A stretch of DNA of 64,000 bases from Nocardioides marmoribigeumensis (GTDB lineage Bacteria; Actinomycetota; Actinomycetes; Propionibacteriales; Nocardioidaceae): positions 1,798,001 through 1,862,000 of the forward strand of contig NZ_JAVDYG010000001.1 in NCBI RefSeq assembly GCF_031458325.1, in the 5' to 3' direction. Under the pieces are notes generated by a model. It did not search any database. It had not been told where the DNA came from and saw only the letters and a program-made list of their open reading frames with translations. The stretch's first letter is position 1, and each line of letters begins with the position of its first letter. This document shows positions 51,894 to 60,203 of this stretch, in pieces. A program made the position numbers and the translations under genes.

Positions 51894-52202
51894 ATGCGCG
51901 AGACCGACATCGACGGACTGCGGAAGGCACTCGACGAGGGCGCGACGCTCATCGACGTCCGCGAGCCCCAGGAGTACGCCGAGGCGCACGTGCCCGGCGC
52001 GGTCCTGATCCCGATGGGTCAGCTCTCCTCGCGGCTCGACGAGGTGCCGGGCGACCGGCCCGTCTACGTCATCTGCCGCAGCGGCAACCGCAGCGGCGCG
52101 ATGGGCCCGCTCCTCGACGCCAACGGGTTCGACAGCGTCAACGTGGTCGGCGGCACCGCGGCCTGGGTCCAGGCCGGCCACCCCTACGACCAGGGCCTGT
52201 GA
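51894..52202 (+). CDS. Single-domain rhodanese
   Basis: A 102-residue sulfurtransferase. The active-site Cys is in VICRSGNRSGAM, a CRSGNR-type loop accepting persulfide sulfur. Entry motif IDVREPQEYAEAHVPGA is intact. ATG at 51894 has AAGGAGA. It is the first gene in a rhodanese / persulfide dioxygenase-rhodanese / TauE operon and probably passes sulfane sulfur between small thiols and partner enzymes. The next gene starts two bases after its stop. Confidence 0.92.
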   Translation: MRETDIDGLRKALDEGATLIDVREPQEYAEAHVPGAVLIPMGQLSSRLDEVPGDRPVYVICRSGNRSGAMGPLLDANGFDSVNVVGGTAAWVQAGHPYDQGL

Positions 52203-52203
52203 C

Positions 52204-53634
52204 ATGGGCGGACAGGGGACGCTCGGGCCCTTCGGTCTCGAGGTCGTCGAGACCCCGACGCTCGGTGACCGCAGCTACCTCGTGCACGACGGCTCCGTGG
52301 CCGCGGTCATCGACCCTCAGCGCGACCTCGACCGGGTGACGACGCTGCTCGACCGTCTCGGCGTCCGGCTGGTCGCGGTGCTCGAGACCCACGTCCACAA
52401 CGACTACCTGACCGGCGGCCTGGCGCTCGCCCGGGCGACCGGGGCGGCCTACCACCTCAACGCCGCCGACGACGTGTCGTTCGAGCGCGACGGGCTGCGC
52501 GACGGGGACGTGGTCGCCGTGGGTGAGCGGATCCGCCTCACCGCCCTGGCCACCCCGGGCCACACCTTCACCCACCTGTCCTACGCCCTCACCGACGACG
52601 ACGCGGGGCTCGACGAGGCGCTCGCGGTGTTCACCGGGGGATCGCTGCTGTTCGGCGCCACGGGCCGTCCCGACCTGCTCGGCGACGAGCACACCGACGC
52701 GCTCGCGCGCCACCAGCACGCCTCGGCCCACCGGCTGGCCGACCTCCTCCCCGCCTCCGCCGAGGTCCTGCCGACCCACGGGTTCGGGTCGTTCTGCGCC
52801 GCGACGCAGTCCGAGGCGACCGCCTCGACCATCGGCGACGAGGTGCGCGGCAACCCGGTCCTCACCCAGGACGAGCAGGCCTACGTCGAGGACCTGCTCG
52901 CCGGGCTCGGCGCCTACCCGGCGTACTACGCCCACATGGCGTCCGGCAACGCCCAGGGCCCCGGCGCGCCCGACCTCAGCCCCGCCCAGGAGGCCGACCC
53001 GGCCGAGCTCCGGCGGCGGCTGGAGTCCGGGGAGTGGGTGGTCGACCTGCGCGACCGCCGGGCGTTCGCGGCCGGTCACCTGCGCGGGTCCTACAACTTC
53101 GGCCTCGACGGCGGCTTCGCGACCTACCTCGGCTGGCTGGTCGCGTGGGGCACCCCGCTGACGCTGCTCGGGTCGACCCCGGAGGACGTGGCGGAGGCCC
53201 AGCGCGAGCTGGTCCGCATCGGCATCGACCGCCCGGCGGCCCAGTCGACCGGCGGCCCCGACGACTGGGCCCGGACCCCCGAGGACGTGCGGTCCTTCGA
53301 GCGCGGCAGCTTCGCCGACCTCGCCCAGGTGCGGCACCACCGTGAGGTGCAGGTGCTCGACGTGCGCCGCGACGACGAGCGGGCCGAGGGGGCCGTCGTC
53401 GGCAGCGCCCACGTCCCGCTCCAGCAGCTGCTCGACCGCATCGACGACGTCCCTGCGGGCGAGGTGTGGGTGCACTGCGCCGCCGGCTACCGCGCCTCGA
53501 TCGCCGCCTCCCTGCTCGACGCGGCGGGCCGTCACGTGGTCGCGGTCGACGACGACTGGAGCAACGCCCCGGGCTCGGGGCTCCCCGTGGCCCCCGGCGG
53601 CCGCGCGACCGGCCGGGAGGACCGGGGCGCGTGA
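52204..53634 (+). CDS. Persulfide dioxygenase-rhodanese fusion (CstB/Blh-like)
   Basis: A 476-residue fusion. The N-terminal metallo-beta-lactamase domain (about 1-245) has ETHVHNDYLTGG, ATPGHTFTHLSY and the GRPDLLG metal segment, matching ETHE1-type persulfide dioxygenases that oxidise persulfides to sulfite. A middle rhodanese-like domain (about 260-375) lacks an active-site Cys. A C-terminal rhodanese (about 385-465) has VHCAAGYRAS with Cys near 424. The layout matches CstB. Sulfite formed would leave through the TauE-like exporter encoded next, whose GTG overlaps this stop (GTGA). Confidence 0.92.
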   Translation: MGGQGTLGPFGLEVVETPTLGDRSYLVHDGSVAAVIDPQRDLDRVTTLLDRLGVRLVAVLETHVHNDYLTGGLALARATGAAYHLNAADDVSFERDGLRDGDVVAVGERIRLTALATPGHTFTHLSYALTDDDAGLDEALAVFTGGSLLFGATGRPDLLGDEHTDALARHQHASAHRLADLLPASAEVLPTHGFGSFCAATQSEATASTIGDEVRGNPVLTQDEQAYVEDLLAGLGAYPAYYAHMASGNAQGPGAPDLSPAQEADPAELRRRLESGEWVVDLRDRRAFAAGHLRGSYNFGLDGGFATYLGWLVAWGTPLTLLGSTPEDVAEAQRELVRIGIDRPAAQSTGGPDDWARTPEDVRSFERGSFADLAQVRHHREVQVLDVRRDDERAEGAVVGSAHVPLQQLLDRIDDVPAGEVWVHCAAGYRASIAASLLDAAGRHVVAVDDDWSNAPGSGLPVAPGGRATGREDRGA

Positions 53635-54443
53635 CGCTCGTCCTGGCCGCGGTGGCCGGGCTCCTCATCGGGCTCAGCCTCGGGGCGCTGGGCGGCGGCG
53701 GGTCGATCCTGGCCGTGCCCGTGCTCGTCTACGTGCTCGGGGAGTCGGCCTCGCAGGCCACCACCGGCTCGCTGGTCGTGGTCGGCGTGACCGCCCTGGT
53801 CGGCGCGGTCAGCGCCCACCGGCACGGCACCGTGCTGTGGGCGCGAGGCCTCGCGTTCGGCGCGACGGCGGTCGCCGGCGCGGTGCTCGGGGCGCGCGCC
53901 TCGACCGCCGTCGGCGAGGCGGTGCTGCTCGGCGGCTTCTCGGTGCTCATGCTCCTGGTCGCCGCGCTGATGAGCTGGCGGCTGGTGCAGCAGCGCCGCG
54001 GCCTGGTCACGGGACCGAGCCGCCCCGACGGCCCGGTCCTCACCCTGCACCCCCTGACCGTCGACGTACGTCGGGCAGCGGTCGTGCTGGTCACCGCGAC
54101 CGCCGTGGGGCTGCTGACCGGGTTCCTCGGGGTCGGTGGGGGCTTCCTCGTCGTGCCCGCGCTGGTGCTCGCCCTCGACCTGCCGATGGACCGTGCGGCC
54201 GCGACCAGCCTCGTGGTGATCGTGCTGACCAGCGCGAGCGCGTTCGTCGTACGCGTGGGGTCGGGCGTGCAGCCCACCTGGGTCCCCGTCCTGCTGCTCA
54301 CCGTCGCGGCGGCCGCCGGTGCCGTGGGGGGCACGTGGCTGGCGCAGCGCACCCGGCCCGAGCGGCTGGCGGGGGCCTTCACGCTGCTGGTGCTGGGCGT
54401 GGCGGTCTACACCGCTGCGCGGGCGCTCCCCGCGCTGGCCTGA
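53631..54443 (+). CDS. TauE/SafE-type sulfite exporter
   Basis: A 270-residue membrane protein with about eight helices in two related halves. Each half begins with a Gly-rich motif (LGALGGGGSILAVPVLVYVLG and LGVGGGFLVVPALVLALDLP). TauE proteins export sulfite or sulfoacetate. The start is GTG at 53631, in overlap with the dioxygenase gene. Its place at the end of the operon supports a sulfite efflux role. Confidence 0.92.
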   Translation: MTLVLAAVAGLLIGLSLGALGGGGSILAVPVLVYVLGESASQATTGSLVVVGVTALVGAVSAHRHGTVLWARGLAFGATAVAGAVLGARASTAVGEAVLLGGFSVLMLLVAALMSWRLVQQRRGLVTGPSRPDGPVLTLHPLTVDVRRAAVVLVTATAVGLLTGFLGVGGGFLVVPALVLALDLPMDRAAATSLVVIVLTSASAFVVRVGSGVQPTWVPVLLLTVAAAAGAVGGTWLAQRTRPERLAGAFTLLVLGVAVYTAARALPALA

Positions 54444-54461
54444 GCGCGGCGGCTCAGTGCC

Positions 54462-55070
54462 TCACTCGTCGGCGGTGAACGTGCGCGGCGAGCGCTGGAG
54501 CGGGAACATCGAGCGGTAGCCCGGCGCCTGGGCGAGGAAGTACTCGTCGAAGTCGAGCCGGCCGGCGTCCTGGCCGTGGGCCACCAGGACCAGGCGGTCC
54601 CAGAAGAACTCGCAGGTGGCGCCGACCGAGGGGGCCATGACCGGGTCGGTCATCGCCTGCTCCGCGACCAGCTCCGTGCCGCCGGGGACCTCGCGGCTGG
54701 GCACCAGCTTGACCTGGAGGTCCCAGTGGTCGAGGCCCTCGTCGTCGACCATGGCCAGCGAGACGAAGCGGCCCGGGTCGGTCACGCCGACCCGGAAGCC
54801 GAACTCCGGCGCCTCGGCGTCGTCCGGGGAGAACCGGAACATCGAGCGGCCGTCGTCACCGGTGCGCCAGTCACCCAGCCAGGAGCGCATCCGCTCGCGC
54901 TCGCTCAGCCAGGCCCACACCTCGTCCGGCGAGAGCCGGAAGGTCCGCCGGTAGGTCACCACCGGGACCCCGTCGGCGCGCCGGCGCAACCGTCCGGTCA
55001 CCGTCGGCATCCGGCGCGGAGCCCGCGCCGGAGGGATCTCCGCCGCTGCCGTACCCCTCGTCCGCACCAT
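54462..55070 (-). CDS. SRPBCC/START-fold protein
   Basis: A 202-residue protein with a Bet v1-like helix-grip fold. Typical segments are YRRTFRLSPDEVWAWLSERERMRSWLG and TELVAEQAMTDPVMAPSVGATCEFFWDRLV. Such proteins bind hydrophobic ligands or assist polyketide and lipid enzymes; the ligand is unknown. ATG at 55070 has AAGGGG before it; ATG at 55010 (MPTVTGRLRRR) starts the domain more tightly and gives 182 residues. An unusual array of dyads lies directly upstream. Confidence 0.8.
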   Translation of the reverse strand: MVRTRGTAAAEIPPARAPRRMPTVTGRLRRRADGVPVVTYRRTFRLSPDEVWAWLSERERMRSWLGDWRTGDDGRSMFRFSPDDAEAPEFGFRVGVTDPGRFVSLAMVDDEGLDHWDLQVKLVPSREVPGGTELVAEQAMTDPVMAPSVGATCEFFWDRLVLVAHGQDAGRLDFDEYFLAQAPGYRSMFPLQRSPRTFTADE

Positions 55071-55077
55071 GTCGCGC

Positions 55078-55193
55078 ACACCCCTTATGTCGCACCGGAC
55101 CACCCCTGGTCCGATGACTCCTCGACGGGCCACCCCTGGTCCGTCGTCCGTCCCGCTCGGCCACCCCTGGCTCTGCGAAACACCCCGTATGTC
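55078..55193. repeat. Dyad array bracketed by 14-bp direct repeats
   Basis: Three dyads, GGxCCA-CCCC-TGGxCC, lie at 55097-55112 (perfect), 55127-55142 and 55158-55173, with 30- and 31-bp spacing, about three helical turns. They are bracketed by ACACCCC(T/G)TATGTC at 55078-55091 and 55180-55193, 13 of 14 identical. The left 14-mer includes the presumed ribosome site of the SRPBCC gene. The array looks like cooperative operator sites. Confidence 0.65.
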
Positions 55194-55290
55194 CAGATTG
55201 CACGATGTCGGACCTGTGGTCCACTCGACACCGCGCAATCAACCTACGTCGAGACGTTCGTCCCGAACAGGGGGGACCGGAGGGGTGCAT

Positions 55291-55310
55291 GCTAGTCAGA
55301 TCTGACTAGC
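55291..55310. promoter_or_regulatory. Perfect 20-bp palindrome, likely operator
   Basis: GCTAGTCAGATCTGACTAGC is its own reverse complement over all 20 bases. It sits in AT-richer DNA between divergent genes, 333 bp before the metallopeptidase start and 221 bp upstream of the SRPBCC start. The length and symmetry suit a dimeric regulator of the GntR, MarR or TetR type; none is encoded nearby. Confidence 0.6.
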
Positions 55311-55642
55311 CCGCCTGGTCGATTCGCAGAATTTCCTGACATCCCTCTTCGCGATCCCCTGCTCTCCGCAAGATCTTCGGCAGGTCCCGAGCCGGACGGT
55401 GGGCCCCTCGTCGGCCGCAGGGTCCCGGCAGGTCCTTCCAGAACGGGGACTCCCTGATCCCCCCGGCCTTCCCTACGCTGCTGGACGGGGGAGCGGTCCA
55501 CCGGCGCCACCCCGGACGAGAGGGAAGCGCGCGTCTCTCTCAGGCGGCTCTGATCCTCCTCCCAGGACGGGGCCGCCGCCCCGTTTCTGCCCCCGGTCGC
55601 CGGGGCGCCAGCGGCCACCGACCGCTCCGTAGGCTCGCGCCC

Positions 55643-56620
55643 ATGCGCTCCTTCACGTGTCCGGGCTGCGGGCAGACGCTCTTCTTCGAGAACTCGGTGT
55701 GCCTGGGCTGCGGCCAGGCCGTGGGCTACTCCCGCACCGAGCGCACCCTGCTGCTGCTCGGCGACACGTTCACACCGTGCCTCAACCTCGACCTCAACGG
55801 GTGCAACTGGATCCCCGACGTGGCGGGCGAGCAGTGCTTCGCCTGCTCGCTCACGCGCACCCGGCCCGCCGACGGCGACCTCGAGGGCCTGCCGCAGTAC
55901 TACCTGGCCGAGCAGGCCAAGCGCCGCCTGGTCGACGAGCTCGACCGGCTCGAGCTGCCGGTGCGGCCGCGCGACGAGGCGACCGGCCGCGGCGTGACGT
56001 TCGACCTGCTCTCCAGCGTCGCCGAGGACGTCGTCACCGGTCACGCCGACGGGGTGATCACCATCGACCTCGCCGAGGGCGACAGCGCCCACCGGGAGAA
56101 GGTCAAGGACAACCTGGGCGAGGCCTACCGCACGCTGCTGGGCCACTTCCGCCACGAGATCGGGCACTACTACTGGCAGGTGCTGGTCGAGGACCCCGCC
56201 GAGGCCGGTGACGCCGCTCGTCGCGAGGACTTCCGGGCCCGGTTCGGCGACGAGACGGCGTCCTACCAGGACGCGATCGACCGGCACTACTCCGTCGGGC
56301 CCCCGGAGGGCTGGGAGGAGTCCTACGTCTCGGCGTACGCCACCATGCACCCCTGGGAGGACTTCGCCGAGACCTTCGCCCACGTGCTCCACATCGGCGA
56401 CGCCCTCGAGACCGCCCACGCGTTCGGGCTGACCGTCGACCCGCAGGTCGCGCTGCGCCGGTTCTCCGACGTGGTGGTCGGCACCTGGCTCCCCCTCTCG
56501 ACCGCGCTCAACCAGATGAACCGCTCGATGGGCCTGCAGGACCTCTACCCCTTCGTCCTCGCCCCCGCCGTCCTCGACAAGCTCGAGTGGGTGGAGGGGC
56601 TCATCAGCGGCAGGCCCTAG
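55643..56620 (+). CDS. Putative zinc-binding metallopeptidase
   Basis: A 325-residue protein of the putative zinc-binding metallopeptidase family (Peptidase_Mx). An N-terminal zinc ribbon (FTCPGCGQTLFFENSVCLGCG) gives two CxxC knuckles, with more Cys at CNWI and CFACSLT. The catalytic motif HEIGHYYWQVL (HExxH, about 171) is intact, with a further Glu in DFAETFAHVLH that may be the third ligand. No signal peptide is present, so it is cytoplasmic. The substrate is unknown. ATG at 55643 begins the zinc ribbon. Confidence 0.87.
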   Translation: MRSFTCPGCGQTLFFENSVCLGCGQAVGYSRTERTLLLLGDTFTPCLNLDLNGCNWIPDVAGEQCFACSLTRTRPADGDLEGLPQYYLAEQAKRRLVDELDRLELPVRPRDEATGRGVTFDLLSSVAEDVVTGHADGVITIDLAEGDSAHREKVKDNLGEAYRTLLGHFRHEIGHYYWQVLVEDPAEAGDAARREDFRARFGDETASYQDAIDRHYSVGPPEGWEESYVSAYATMHPWEDFAETFAHVLHIGDALETAHAFGLTVDPQVALRRFSDVVVGTWLPLSTALNQMNRSMGLQDLYPFVLAPAVLDKLEWVEGLISGRP

Positions 56621-56653
56621 CCCGGCGTACGCCCCCCGCCCGGCGGCTGCGCG

Positions 56654-57577
56654 TCAGGTTCGGGGCGGGCGGGGCTGGGCCGGGGCGACGTCGACGCGGA
56701 CGTCCATGGTGGACTCGGTGGCCTCGGTGAAGATGACGCCCTTGACCGGGGGTACGTCGGCGTAGTCGCGTCCCCAGGCGACGGTCACGTGGCGCTCGGC
56801 GGTGACGCAGTCGTTGGTCGGGTCGACGGGGAGCCAGCCGGGGGCACCGGCCGCGGCGGCCTCCGGGGGGACCCAGACCTCGAGCCAGGCGTGGGTGGCG
56901 TCGGCCCCGACGACGCGCTCGCGGCCGGGCGGGGGGTCGGTGGCGAGGTAGCCGCTGACGTAGCGCGCGGCGAGACCGAGGCTGCGCAGGCCGGCGATGG
57001 TGAGGTGGGCGAAGTCCTGGCACACGCCGTGCCGTGCGGCGAGGACGTCGGGCACGCGGGTGGCGACGCCGGTCGAGCCGGGGCGGTAGTCGAAGTCCTC
57101 GTGCACCCGGTGGGTCAGGTCGACGACGGCCTCGACGAGGGGGCGGCGGGGCGGGAACGACACGGCGGCGTAGGCGGCGACCTCCGGGCCGAGGTCGACC
57201 AGCGGTGAGGCGAACGCGTGCTGGGCGGCGATCGCGGCCTCGGGCAGGTCGCGCCGGCGGAGGGGGCGGGCGTCCTCCCACGCGATGGCGGCAAAGCGCT
57301 CGACCACGGGCAGCTCCGGCACGTGGCTCTCGACGACGCTGACCGCGCTGACCACCAGGCGCCGATGGGGCTCGGTGACGTGGAAGTACGTCGCGGTGTT
57401 GCCCTCGCTGTCGAGGTGGGTGTGGAGGTCGGCGTGGCCGGGCTCGGTCCACAGCTCGTGCTCGAGCACCCGCTGCCCGGGCAGGTCGCGCGGGCGCGCC
57501 ACGACCATGCCGTAGGAGTCGGTGACGTCGTCGTCGTAGGTGTACGTCGTGTGGTGGGCGATGCGGTGCCGTCTCAT
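56654..57577 (-). CDS. Transglutaminase-like cysteine protease-fold protein
   Basis: A 307-residue protein. An N-terminal beta domain (bacterial transglutaminase N-terminal type) begins HRIAHHTTYTYDDDV. The catalytic triad is Cys in ARHGVCQDFAHL (about 184), His in DATHAWLEVWV and Asp in PVDPTNDC. The family cleaves or forms amide bonds. No signal peptide is present. It is last in a three-gene operon; its ATG overlaps the ATP-grasp fusion stop (ATGA). Confidence 0.92.
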   Translation of the reverse strand: MRRHRIAHHTTYTYDDDVTDSYGMVVARPRDLPGQRVLEHELWTEPGHADLHTHLDSEGNTATYFHVTEPHRRLVVSAVSVVESHVPELPVVERFAAIAWEDARPLRRRDLPEAAIAAQHAFASPLVDLGPEVAAYAAVSFPPRRPLVEAVVDLTHRVHEDFDYRPGSTGVATRVPDVLAARHGVCQDFAHLTIAGLRSLGLAARYVSGYLATDPPPGRERVVGADATHAWLEVWVPPEAAAAGAPGWLPVDPTNDCVTAERHVTVAWGRDYADVPPVKGVIFTEATESTMDVRVDVAPAQPRPPRT

Positions 57578-60195
57578 CCGACCGCCTCCGGCGACTGCTC
57601 GACGACCAGGCGGGGCACGGCGAGCTCCTGGCCCAGCGGACGCGGCGCGAGCGGGTGGGAGAAGAACCCGACCTCGACGGCGTCGGACAGCTCGCGCAGG
57701 CGCCGCTGGGTGCGCTCGGCGAGGGCGACGAGCTCCTCGCGGTGCTCGGTGAACAGCTCGCCGTCGGGCAGGCCCGGCCCGCCGACGCGGGGCGTGGCGG
57801 CGGCGAGCGCTCCCGGTCCCCGGGCGGCGAGGTCGGTCTCGGCGTCGGCCACGACCTGGCGCAGCCGCTCGGCCCGGTCGGTGCCGGGCAGGGTCGCGGC
57901 GCGGGCCTGGAGGCGGGCGAGCTGGAAGGCGACCGAGCGGGGGTTGGTGCGGTCCAGCAGCAGCAGGTCGAGCATCGAGTCGACGCCCGCGCGGGCGCCG
58001 TAGCGACGCCGGTGGGTGACCACCGACTCGCCCGAGGACAGCAGCGCGAGCACGAGGTGCCGCTCGACCGCCGGTGGGTGCGTCTCGCCCACGACCCAGC
58101 GCACGGCGGTCGCGGTCTGCAGCGCGCGCTCGAGCCCGCGGCCGACGTCGAGGAGGGTCCAGCCGACGTCGCGGACCATGTTCTCGGCGAAGATGCCGGT
58201 GAGCGCGAGGGTGCCCGACAGCACCTGGGCGCCAGTCTCGAGCAGGTGGGCCGGGCCGTCGCCGGGGTCGAGGGCGGCGAGGCCGGAGCGGGCGCGCTCG
58301 AGGGAGCCCAGCACCGTGAAGACGTCCATCGACAGCTGGTCGCGGACCGAGCCGGCAGCCGCGGCGACCCCGGCCAGGGACTGCGCGACGGAGCCCGGCC
58401 GGTCGGCGTCGACGAGCAGCTGCCACAGCTCCTGGTCGATGACCGCGTCGCGCAGCTGCTCCCCCGCGGCGAGGCCGGGATAGGTCCCGGTGGTGTGGGT
58501 CAGGGCCCGGGCCAGCACGTCGACCGCCCCGCGGGCGGGGTCGCGGCGGGCGAACGGGAAGTCGGCGGCGAGGGCGCGCAGGGTGAGGGCCAGGCGGGTG
58601 GTGGACTCCGCGCGCTCGGTGTAGCGGCCCAGCCAGTAGAGGTTCTCCAGCGCCCGCGGCACCATCGGCACCGCGCTCGGCCGGGCCACGGGGACCTCCG
58701 GCTCGGGCGGCGTCGGGGTCGCGGCGGGCTCGCCCCGGAGCACCCACACGTCCTTGCTCAGCTGCACGTGGTCGCGGCGGCCGGTGTCCGCGTCGTAGGC
58801 GTGGGGGACGACCCGTCCCAGCGCCCCCGGCATCACGGCGTACGACGGCCCGCGGGCGACCGCGAACGCGCGGACCGTGAGGGGCCGCGCCTCCAGCCCG
58901 GCCCCGCCGACGGTCGGCGTGGTGGACAGCGGCAGCACGCGCTGCCCCACCCACCCCCCGGGATCGGCCTCGATGCGGGCGCGCAGCCCGTCCCGCTGCC
59001 GGGTGCTGAGCCCCGGGCCGTGGATGCCGCGGCCGGCGCGGGGGTCGAGGGGCCGCACGACGAGGTGCTCGAGGTGGGCGGTGACGTGGGCGAGCCCGTC
59101 GGGGTCGCCGCACCACCACGCCTCGGCCGAGGGCAGCAGGAGGGGCTCGTCGAGCAGGGCACGGCTGAGGTCCGGGAGGAGGGCGTGGAAGGCGGGCGAC
59201 TCCACCAGCCCGGCGCCGAAGGCGTTGGCGCTGACGAGGTGGCCGCGCCGGGCCGCCTCGAGCAGACCGGGGACGCCGAGCTCGCTGTCGGGACGCAGCT
59301 CGAGGGGGTCGCACCACGCGGTGTCGACCCGGCGGAGGAGGACGTCGACCGGCCGCCGGTCCAGGTGGTCCCCGGCCTCGCGGGTCCAGACCCGGCCCTC
59401 GCGCATGACCAGGTCCGAGCCGGTCACCAGCGGCAGGCCGAGGACCGTGGCGATGTAGGCCTGGTCGAACGCGGTCTCGCTCAGCGACCCCGGGGTGAGG
59501 ACGACCACGCGGGGGTCCTCGACGCCGACGGGGGCGAGGTCGACCAGCGCCTCGCGCAGCTGGGAGAAGAACGGCGTGAGGCGGTGCAGCTCGGCGCGGC
59601 GGTGGGCCTCGGGCAGCAGGCGGGAGACGACGCGGCGGTTCTCCATGGCGTAGCCCAGCCCCGAGGGCGCCTGGACCCGGTCGGCGGTGGCCCGCCACTC
59701 CCCCGAGCCGTCGCGGCCGAGGTCGATCGCAGCGAGGACCACCCGCCGGCGGCCGGCCGGGTGGGCGCCCCAGGTGGCCCGCTGGAACAACCCGTGGCGC
59801 CACACCACCTCCGGCGGGACGAGGCCGGAGGTGAGCAGCCGCCGCGGGCCGTAGAGGTCCTCGAGGACCCGGTCGAGCAGGAGCGCGCGCTGGGCCACGC
59901 CGCGGGAGACCGCCTCCCAGTCCTCGGCGGGGACCACGGTCGGGAGCGGGTCGAGCCGCCACCCCGAGGCGGTGCTCGCGCCGTCCTGCCCGGGTGGCGC
60001 GTGGTAGGTGACGCCGTCGTCCTCCAGGAGCCTCGCCGCCTGCCCCCGCACGGACCTCAACCCGGTGGGGTCCCAGGAGTCCAGCGCCAGCGCGTCCCAG
60101 CCCGGGCGGGAGGACCCGTCGGGCCCGACGAGCTCGTCCCACCCGGCGGGGGTGCCGGGCAGGCGGTCGCGGTAAGCGGTGACCAGGGGTGGCAC
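57574..60195 (-). CDS. Fused circularly permuted ATP-grasp and alpha-E protein
   Basis: An 873-residue fusion. The N-terminal part (about 1-500) is a circularly permuted type 2 ATP-grasp with VVVLTPGSLSETAFDQAYIA, DLVMREGRVW and LLRRVDTAWCDPLELR. ATP-grasp enzymes join acids to amines through an acyl-phosphate. The C-terminal part (about 540-860) is the alpha-helical alpha-E domain, beginning RALENLYWLGRYTERAESTTRL. These are separate genes in many bacteria. The start is taken as GTG at 60195, eight bases past the upstream stop. The product or target is unknown. Confidence 0.88.
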   Translation of the reverse strand: MPPLVTAYRDRLPGTPAGWDELVGPDGSSRPGWDALALDSWDPTGLRSVRGQAARLLEDDGVTYHAPPGQDGASTASGWRLDPLPTVVPAEDWEAVSRGVAQRALLLDRVLEDLYGPRRLLTSGLVPPEVVWRHGLFQRATWGAHPAGRRRVVLAAIDLGRDGSGEWRATADRVQAPSGLGYAMENRRVVSRLLPEAHRRAELHRLTPFFSQLREALVDLAPVGVEDPRVVVLTPGSLSETAFDQAYIATVLGLPLVTGSDLVMREGRVWTREAGDHLDRRPVDVLLRRVDTAWCDPLELRPDSELGVPGLLEAARRGHLVSANAFGAGLVESPAFHALLPDLSRALLDEPLLLPSAEAWWCGDPDGLAHVTAHLEHLVVRPLDPRAGRGIHGPGLSTRQRDGLRARIEADPGGWVGQRVLPLSTTPTVGGAGLEARPLTVRAFAVARGPSYAVMPGALGRVVPHAYDADTGRRDHVQLSKDVWVLRGEPAATPTPPEPEVPVARPSAVPMVPRALENLYWLGRYTERAESTTRLALTLRALAADFPFARRDPARGAVDVLARALTHTTGTYPGLAAGEQLRDAVIDQELWQLLVDADRPGSVAQSLAGVAAAAGSVRDQLSMDVFTVLGSLERARSGLAALDPGDGPAHLLETGAQVLSGTLALTGIFAENMVRDVGWTLLDVGRGLERALQTATAVRWVVGETHPPAVERHLVLALLSSGESVVTHRRRYGARAGVDSMLDLLLLDRTNPRSVAFQLARLQARAATLPGTDRAERLRQVVADAETDLAARGPGALAAATPRVGGPGLPDGELFTEHREELVALAERTQRRLRELSDAVEVGFFSHPLAPRPLGQELAVPRLVVEQSPEAVG

Positions 60196-60203
60196 GGGAC
60201 CGG

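Larger units (their letters stand above)
55071..55642. other. Long divergent intergenic region
   Basis: The 572 bp between the SRPBCC gene (-) and the metallopeptidase gene (+) hold the dyad array (55078-55193) and a perfect 20-bp palindrome (55291-55310). The remaining 330 bp before the metallopeptidase contain no supported gene. A stretch near 55540 (CTCTCAGGCGGCTCTG) faintly recalls a glycine riboswitch but lacks its core. Confidence 0.6.

Noticed and set aside
55097-55173. Dyad array as a CRISPR array
   Set aside because: Repeats are only 16 bp and symmetric, spacers about 14 bp and few, and no cas genes are present.
55480-55600. Glycine-riboswitch look-alike (CTCTCAGGC near 55540)
   Set aside because: The conserved CGCCGAAGGxGCAA core is absent and the downstream gene is a metallopeptidase, not a glycine gene.
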